Part shown: positions 59,820 through 64,000 of the stretch, piece after piece
How positions within the stretch are numbered: position 1 is the stretch's first letter
How the letters are laid out: every line of letters starts with the position of its first letter
Assembly (NCBI RefSeq): GCF_016757755.1
Contig: NZ_CP068437.1
Location: 992,001-1,056,000, forward strand
Source of the DNA: Shewanella sp. KX20019
Lineage (GTDB): Bacteria; Pseudomonadota; Gammaproteobacteria; Enterobacterales; Shewanellaceae
Direction: 5' to 3'
DNA: 64,000 bases
The notes under the pieces: generated by a model
Told to the model about the DNA's origin: nothing
Database searches by the model: none
The model's input: only the letters and a program-made list of their open reading frames with translations
Translations under genes and position numbers: made by a program

Positions 59820-60956
59820 ATGACTAGTACCTTGGGCGTCACCAATAAACCGATTACAAAGACGCAAGGCGAAGTGCTACTTCAGATCGACCGAGTCAGC
59901 AAACTATTTGATGAAGTGCGCGCAGTAGATGATGTGTCACTGAGTATTAAAAAAGGCGAGATTTTTGCACTGCTGGGTGGTTCGGGGTCGGGTAAATCAA
60001 CCTTGCTGCGCATGCTCGCAGGTTTTGAAAAACCGTCTGAAGGACGTATTTTCCTTGATGGCGAAGACATTACCGATATGCCGCCACATGAACGACCAAT
60101 CAATATGATGTTTCAGTCTTACGCACTCTTTCCACATATGTCAGTGGCACAAAATATTGCCTTTGGACTGAAGCAAGACAAGTTGCCAAAAGCAGAGATA
60201 GAAGCGCGAGTGCAGGAGATGCTGAAGCTGGTACATATGGAAGATTATGCCAAGCGCAAGCCTAACCAACTGTCGGGCGGACAACGTCAGCGCGTAGCGT
60301 TGGCGCGCTCACTCGCTAAACGGCCTAAGTTGCTGCTGCTCGATGAGCCTATGGGCGCACTCGACAAGAAGTTGCGTACTCAGATGCAACTCGAGGTGGT
60401 GGATATTCTTGAATCAGTGGGGGTGACGTGCGTAATGGTGACCCACGATCAAGAGGAAGCGATGACAATGGCGGCGCGAATTTCGATCATGAATGATGGT
60501 TGGATCGCACAAACCGGATCACCAACCGATATCTATGAAAGCCCTAGTAGCCGTATGGTTGCAGAGTTTATTGGTAGCGTTAACCTGTTTGAAGGCCAGA
60601 TCGTTGAAGATCAAGCCGATCACCTGATGATTGAAAGCCAGGGTTTGGCACAAAAAATATATATTGCTCATGGTGTTTCGACCAGCGTCGATGATAAAAC
60701 AGTTTGGGTTGCAGTACGTCCTGAAAAGACGCGTATTACTCGCGAGCAACCTCAAGGTGAGCATAACTGGTCCAGTGGTGTAGTTGAAGATATTGCCTAT
60801 TTAGGCGGTATTTCGGTGTATTACATCCGCCTGCCGAACAAGCAGTTAATTCAAACCATCATGACTAACCGTGAACGTCGTTCAGATCCTCCTACGTGGG
60901 AAGAAGCGGTTTTCATTAGTTGGGAGGCCACCAGCGGAGTGGTCCTTAGATCATAA
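59820..60956 (+). CDS. potG: Polyamine ABC transporter ATP-binding protein PotG
   Basis: This 378-residue ATPase energises polyamine import. Walker A is GGSGSGKST at 53-61. The Q-loop (MMFQSYALFPHM), the signature LSGGQRQRVALARS (about 155-168), Walker B LLLLDEPMGALD and the H-loop VTHDQEEAM follow. The C-terminal TOBE-like domain (about 270-378) is typical of PotA/PotG. TTGGAGAAGTAAT is upstream of ATG 59820. It is followed after ten bases by potH, so potGHI form an operon. Confidence 0.94.
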   Translation: MTSTLGVTNKPITKTQGEVLLQIDRVSKLFDEVRAVDDVSLSIKKGEIFALLGGSGSGKSTLLRMLAGFEKPSEGRIFLDGEDITDMPPHERPINMMFQSYALFPHMSVAQNIAFGLKQDKLPKAEIEARVQEMLKLVHMEDYAKRKPNQLSGGQRQRVALARSLAKRPKLLLLDEPMGALDKKLRTQMQLEVVDILESVGVTCVMVTHDQEEAMTMAARISIMNDGWIAQTGSPTDIYESPSSRMVAEFIGSVNLFEGQIVEDQADHLMIESQGLAQKIYIAHGVSTSVDDKTVWVAVRPEKTRITREQPQGEHNWSSGVVEDIAYLGGISVYYIRLPNKQLIQTIMTNRERRSDPPTWEEAVFISWEATSGVVLRS

Positions 60957-60966
60957 GGAATCGATC

Positions 60967-61872
60967 ATGAAAAAGCCGTTAAAATTTCGATTACCCAAAG
61001 GCCAATGCTGGACCATAGGTGTCCCCTATTTTTGGCTGTTATTGTTTTTTGCACTGCCTTTCGCCATTGTACTTAAGATTAGTTTCTCAACTCCAATGAT
61101 TGCGATCCCCCCCTACGAGCCGCTATTTGAATACGCTGAAGAGTCACTCAATATTATGCTTAATTTGGGCAACTATTTGCTCATTCTCGACGACTCACTG
61201 TATTACAACGCCTATTTAGGTTCCCTGAAGATGGCAACCATCTCCACCATTGGTTGTTTGCTTATCGGTTACCCGATGGCCTACGCCATTGCTAGGGCAC
61301 CCAAAAGTAGCCAAATGCTGTTAGTACTATTGGTGATGCTGCCGACGTGGACTTCGTTTCTTATCCGGGTTTACGCGTGGATGGGGATCTTGAGCAACAA
61401 TGGTGTTATCAATAATATATTGATGTGGACCGGACTTATCTCTGAGCCGCTGCAGATATTAAACACCAATACTGCGGTGTATATCGGCATTATCTATACC
61501 TATCTGCCATTTATGATCTTGCCGCTGTATGCGACCTTGTCTCAACTTGATATGAGCTTATTGGAAGCGGCATCGGATCTTGGTTCTCGCAGCTTAAACA
61601 CCTTTTGGAAAGTTACACTGCCTTTATCTAAGGGCGGCGTTATCGCTGGCTCTATGTTGGTGTTTATTCCTGTTGTTGGGGAGTTTGTTATTCCTGAACT
61701 ACTGGGTGGGCCCGATTCCTTAATGATAGGTAAAGTGTTGTGGCAGGAGTTCTTTAATAACCGCGATTGGCCAGTAGCCTCAGCGCTAGCGATTGTGATG
61801 TTAGGGTTATTGATTATACCAATCACACTATTTCATCGTTATCAGGCACGCGAGATGGAGAAAGAAGCATGA
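60967..61872 (+). CDS. potH: Polyamine ABC transporter permease PotH
   Basis: This 301-residue inner-membrane permease has about six membrane segments and the EAA-type coupling motif LEAASDLGSRSLNTFWKVTLPLS (about 200-222), which contacts PotG. The N-terminal part is MKKPLKFRLPKGQ, then a first helix (FWLLLFFALPFAIV). AAGGA at 60956-60960 fixes the start at ATG 60967; the frame upstream, to 60871, overlaps potG and is discarded. It overlaps potI by four bases (ATGA). Confidence 0.93.
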   Translation: MKKPLKFRLPKGQCWTIGVPYFWLLLFFALPFAIVLKISFSTPMIAIPPYEPLFEYAEESLNIMLNLGNYLLILDDSLYYNAYLGSLKMATISTIGCLLIGYPMAYAIARAPKSSQMLLVLLVMLPTWTSFLIRVYAWMGILSNNGVINNILMWTGLISEPLQILNTNTAVYIGIIYTYLPFMILPLYATLSQLDMSLLEAASDLGSRSLNTFWKVTLPLSKGGVIAGSMLVFIPVVGEFVIPELLGGPDSLMIGKVLWQEFFNNRDWPVASALAIVMLGLLIIPITLFHRYQAREMEKEA

Positions 61873-62684
61873 AGAAGTTAAGTTTCTCTACCGTAATGCT
61901 GTGGGCTGGGATGTTTTTTCTCTATGCCCCGATGTTTATTCTGGTTTTCTACTCGTTTAACGAATCCAAATTGGTCACAGTTTGGGGCGGTTTTTCAACT
62001 AAATGGTATGGCGAGCTGTTTCGCGATCAACAGATCCTTGATGCGGTAGGCACCAGTTTACAGGTGGCCTTTTATGCCTCCACGATGGCGGTGATCCTTG
62101 GCACTATGGCGGCATTTGTGATGACACGTTTTGCCCGTGGTTGGGGCAAGTTGACTCTGTCGAATATGATCACTGCACCACTGGTGATGCCAGAAGTTAT
62201 CACTGGTTTGTCACTGCTATTGCTGTTTGTGCATATGGCCGACTTTTTAGGCTGGCCAGCGGAGCGCGGTATGCTCACTATTTGGATCGCACATTCGACA
62301 TTCTGCGCGGCATATGTCGCTGTGGTGGTGTCTTCTAGGCTGCGTGAAATTGACCGTTCAATTGAAGAAGCGGCTCAGGATTTGGGAGCAACGCCATTTA
62401 AGACGTTTTTCCAGATAACGGTACCTATGATCTCCCCGGCGATAATTGCAGGCTGGTTGTTATCGTTCAGCTTATCGCTTGATGATTTGGTTATCGCCAG
62501 CTTTGCCTCTGGCCCTGGCGCCACAACATTACCTATGGTGGTGTTCTCATCGGTAAGAATGGGGGTATCACCAAAGATAAATGCCTTAGCGACCCTGATT
62601 ATCTTGTTGGTATCGTTAATTGCATTTGTCTCTTGGTACTTTGCTCGAAGAGCCGAAGCCAAGCAGCGTGCAAGCTCAGCTTAG
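61869..62684 (+). CDS. potI: Polyamine ABC transporter permease PotI
   Basis: This 271-residue permease partners PotH. It has six helices, the first at LSFSTVMLWAGMFFLYAPMFILVFYSF, and the EAA motif IEEAAQDLGATPFKTFFQITVPMISPAI (about 170-197). The LSLDDLVIASFASGPG part near 215 is typical of PotC/PotI. ATG 61869 overlaps the potH stop, so translation is coupled. The product ends EAKQRASSA. The next gene, a PuuB-like oxidoreductase, follows after 145 bases. Confidence 0.93.
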   Translation: MKKLSFSTVMLWAGMFFLYAPMFILVFYSFNESKLVTVWGGFSTKWYGELFRDQQILDAVGTSLQVAFYASTMAVILGTMAAFVMTRFARGWGKLTLSNMITAPLVMPEVITGLSLLLLFVHMADFLGWPAERGMLTIWIAHSTFCAAYVAVVVSSRLREIDRSIEEAAQDLGATPFKTFFQITVPMISPAIIAGWLLSFSLSLDDLVIASFASGPGATTLPMVVFSSVRMGVSPKINALATLIILLVSLIAFVSWYFARRAEAKQRASSA

Positions 62685-62829
62685 CTTTTCAGGTATGGCA
62701 ATGTGGGGCTGAGCTCTGCATTGTCGACCATAAACAATCAGCAAGAAAAGTTGAAGGCGATGAGCTGTTAAGCAGCTCGTTTATCGAGATTGTAAGATTC
62801 GCTTTTTTAAAGCGTAAAGGACAGAAGTT

Positions 62830-64000
62830 ATGTCAATAATAAATAACCAAAGGCAGGCGGAAACCATGAGCAGTACTCCACACGCAGATTCATATTACGC
62901 GGCATCAGCCAACGACAAAACTGAGCGCGGTCAACTACAAGACAACATCGACACTGATATTTGTATTATCGGTGCCGGTTATACTGGCCTGTCGACCGCA
63001 TTGCACCTTTTAGAGATGGGTTACAGCGTTACCGTACTCGAAGCTGCGCGCATTGGTTGGGGCGCATCGGGCCGCAATGGTGGTCAGATCGTCAATAGCT
63101 TTAGTCGCGATATCGACTCTATTGAAAAGACAGTTGGCACAGATGCTGGCAAGCTATTTGGTGAGATGGCATTTGAAGGTGCGCGGATAATTAAAGAGCG
63201 TATTAGCCAATATAACATTCAGTGTGACCTGCAAGATGGCGGTGTGTTTGCCGCGCTTAACGACAAGCAGATGGGGCACCTGCAAGCGCAAAAAGTGCTG
63301 TGGGAAAAGCATGGTCATATGAACCATCTCGAGCTTTTGGATAAAAATGATATTCGCAAAGTCGTCGGTACTGAAGCTTATGTCGGTGGGCTGCTGGATA
63401 ATAGTGGTGGTCACATTCATCCACTAAATTTGGCGCTTGGCGAAGCTAAAGCAGTAGAGTCTTTAGGCGGTAAGATCTATGAAGATTCGGCGGTGATTAA
63501 GGTCGATGAAGGCGAAAGCCCTGTGGTGCATACGGCGCATGGTAGCGTTAAGTCTAAATTCGTGGTGGTAGCAGGTAATGCCTATCTCGGCGGTTTAATA
63601 CCAAAACTGCAAGCCAAGGCGATGCCGTGTGGCACACAGGTGATCACCACTGAACCGCTAAGTGATGAACTAGCAAAGAGCTTACTGCCGCAGAATTACT
63701 GTGTTGAAGACTGTAACTATCTATTGGATTACTTCCGTTTGTCGGGTGACAATCGCCTTATCTACGGTGGTGGTGTGGTTTATGGAGCTCGCGATCCGGC
63801 TGATATAAAGTCGATTATCACCCCGAAAATGCTGAAAACCTTTCCGCAACTGAAAGATGTTAGAATCGACTATGCATGGACAGGTAACTTCTTGCTGACG
63901 CTGTCTCGTTTACCGCAAGTTGGCCGTATTGGTAGCAATATCTATTACTCCCAAGGTTGCAGTGGTCATGGGGTAACCTACACCCATTTGGCGGGTAAGA
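62830..64000 (+). CDS. puuB: Second PuuB-like FAD-dependent oxidoreductase (partial at right edge)
   Basis: The frame opens at ATG 62830 (AAAGGACAG upstream) or at an in-frame ATG 62866, and stays open to the window end, about 390 residues. The N-terminal Rossmann motif is CIIGAGYTGLSTALHLLE. The PuuB-type segments IGWGASGRNGGQI and DNSGGHIHPLNLALGEAKA are present, with QGCSGHGVTYTHLAGK at the edge. It resembles the protein encoded at 52404-53711 and should oxidise gamma-glutamylputrescine or a related amine. The missing C-terminus is expected to be about 40 residues. It likely belongs to the potGHI transcript. Confidence 0.9.
   Translation, partial: MSIINNQRQAETMSSTPHADSYYAASANDKTERGQLQDNIDTDICIIGAGYTGLSTALHLLEMGYSVTVLEAARIGWGASGRNGGQIVNSFSRDIDSIEKTVGTDAGKLFGEMAFEGARIIKERISQYNIQCDLQDGGVFAALNDKQMGHLQAQKVLWEKHGHMNHLELLDKNDIRKVVGTEAYVGGLLDNSGGHIHPLNLALGEAKAVESLGGKIYEDSAVIKVDEGESPVVHTAHGSVKSKFVVVAGNAYLGGLIPKLQAKAMPCGTQVITTEPLSDELAKSLLPQNYCVEDCNYLLDYFRLSGDNRLIYGGGVVYGARDPADIKSIITPKMLKTFPQLKDVRIDYAWTGNFLLTLSRLPQVGRIGSNIYYSQGCSGHGVTYTHLAGK

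Noticed and set aside
1..64000. CRISPR array, tRNA or rRNA genes
   Set aside because: No regularly spaced repeat-spacer pattern, tRNA cloverleaf or rRNA segment was recognised on reading. The tandem repeats at 31552-31946 are duplications of a gene end.

Overview
The window looks like chromosomal DNA of a marine Shewanella (Gammaproteobacteria). This rests on the protein sequences, on gene orders such as xerD-dsbC-recJ and pepA/lptF-lptG, and on several dispersed repeats of the kind common in that genus. The assignment is by recognition; no search was run. Most of the window is ordinary chromosome with one strongly accessory island.

Layout. 1-3.95 kb: the end of a BrnQ-like transporter, then xerD, dsbC, recJ. 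3.95-9.65 kb: accessory island. It has a 1.4 kb gene-free block of dispersed repeats, then an integron-type cassette array without an integrase (five attC-like sites and four cassette genes, all on +), closed by an IS110/IS1111-family insertion sequence whose left end abuts the 3' core of the last attC. 9.7-23.5 kb: pepA divergent from lptFG, an RDD protein, small conserved proteins, an M32 carboxypeptidase, a YqiJ/flotillin YqiK pair, a DJ-1/PfpI protein, a ribbon-helix-helix protein, a secreted S8 protease and a DUF2913-like protein. 23.6-37.4 kb: a peroxiredoxin-like protein, RhlE helicase, two M24 peptidases, an MFS transporter, a membrane FKBP, CSD-DUF1294, a ChrR-like cupin, an ArsR regulator, a DUF4442 protein and a DUF368 (PopT-like) protein, interspersed with two MITE-like elements and a tandem duplication of a gene end. 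37.8-43.8 kb and 52.4-64 kb: a two-part polyamine/beta-alanine catabolism and uptake region. Between the two parts lie an alkylsulfatase with an AraC regulator, two GNAT enzymes, an S9 peptidase and a SigZ-like sigma factor.

How the polyamine genes fit together. PotF (two tandem paralogues) with PotG, PotH and PotI import putrescine-type polyamines. PuuA glutamylates putrescine, PuuB oxidises the product, PuuC oxidises the aldehyde, and PuuD releases GABA. The omega-amino-acid:pyruvate transaminase and the MmsA-type dehydrogenase can take beta-alanine through malonate semialdehyde to acetyl-CoA. PuuR lies divergent to puuB. Matching AAATAAYGAACAT-type sites occur upstream of puuC, puuD and in the puuB/puuR gap.

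The most interesting signal is in the insertion sequence. Its 300-base non-coding tail can fold into a closed RNA of about 84 nt. One single-stranded segment reads GGGCGTTAGG, the 3' core of two attC sites in the same array, and a second carries the complement of six bases of the other flank. This fits a guide RNA (bridge RNA/seekRNA) directing the element to integron recombination sites. A second signal is a dispersed repeat of about 110 bp with three consecutive hairpins, present in two diverged copies with a covarying stem.
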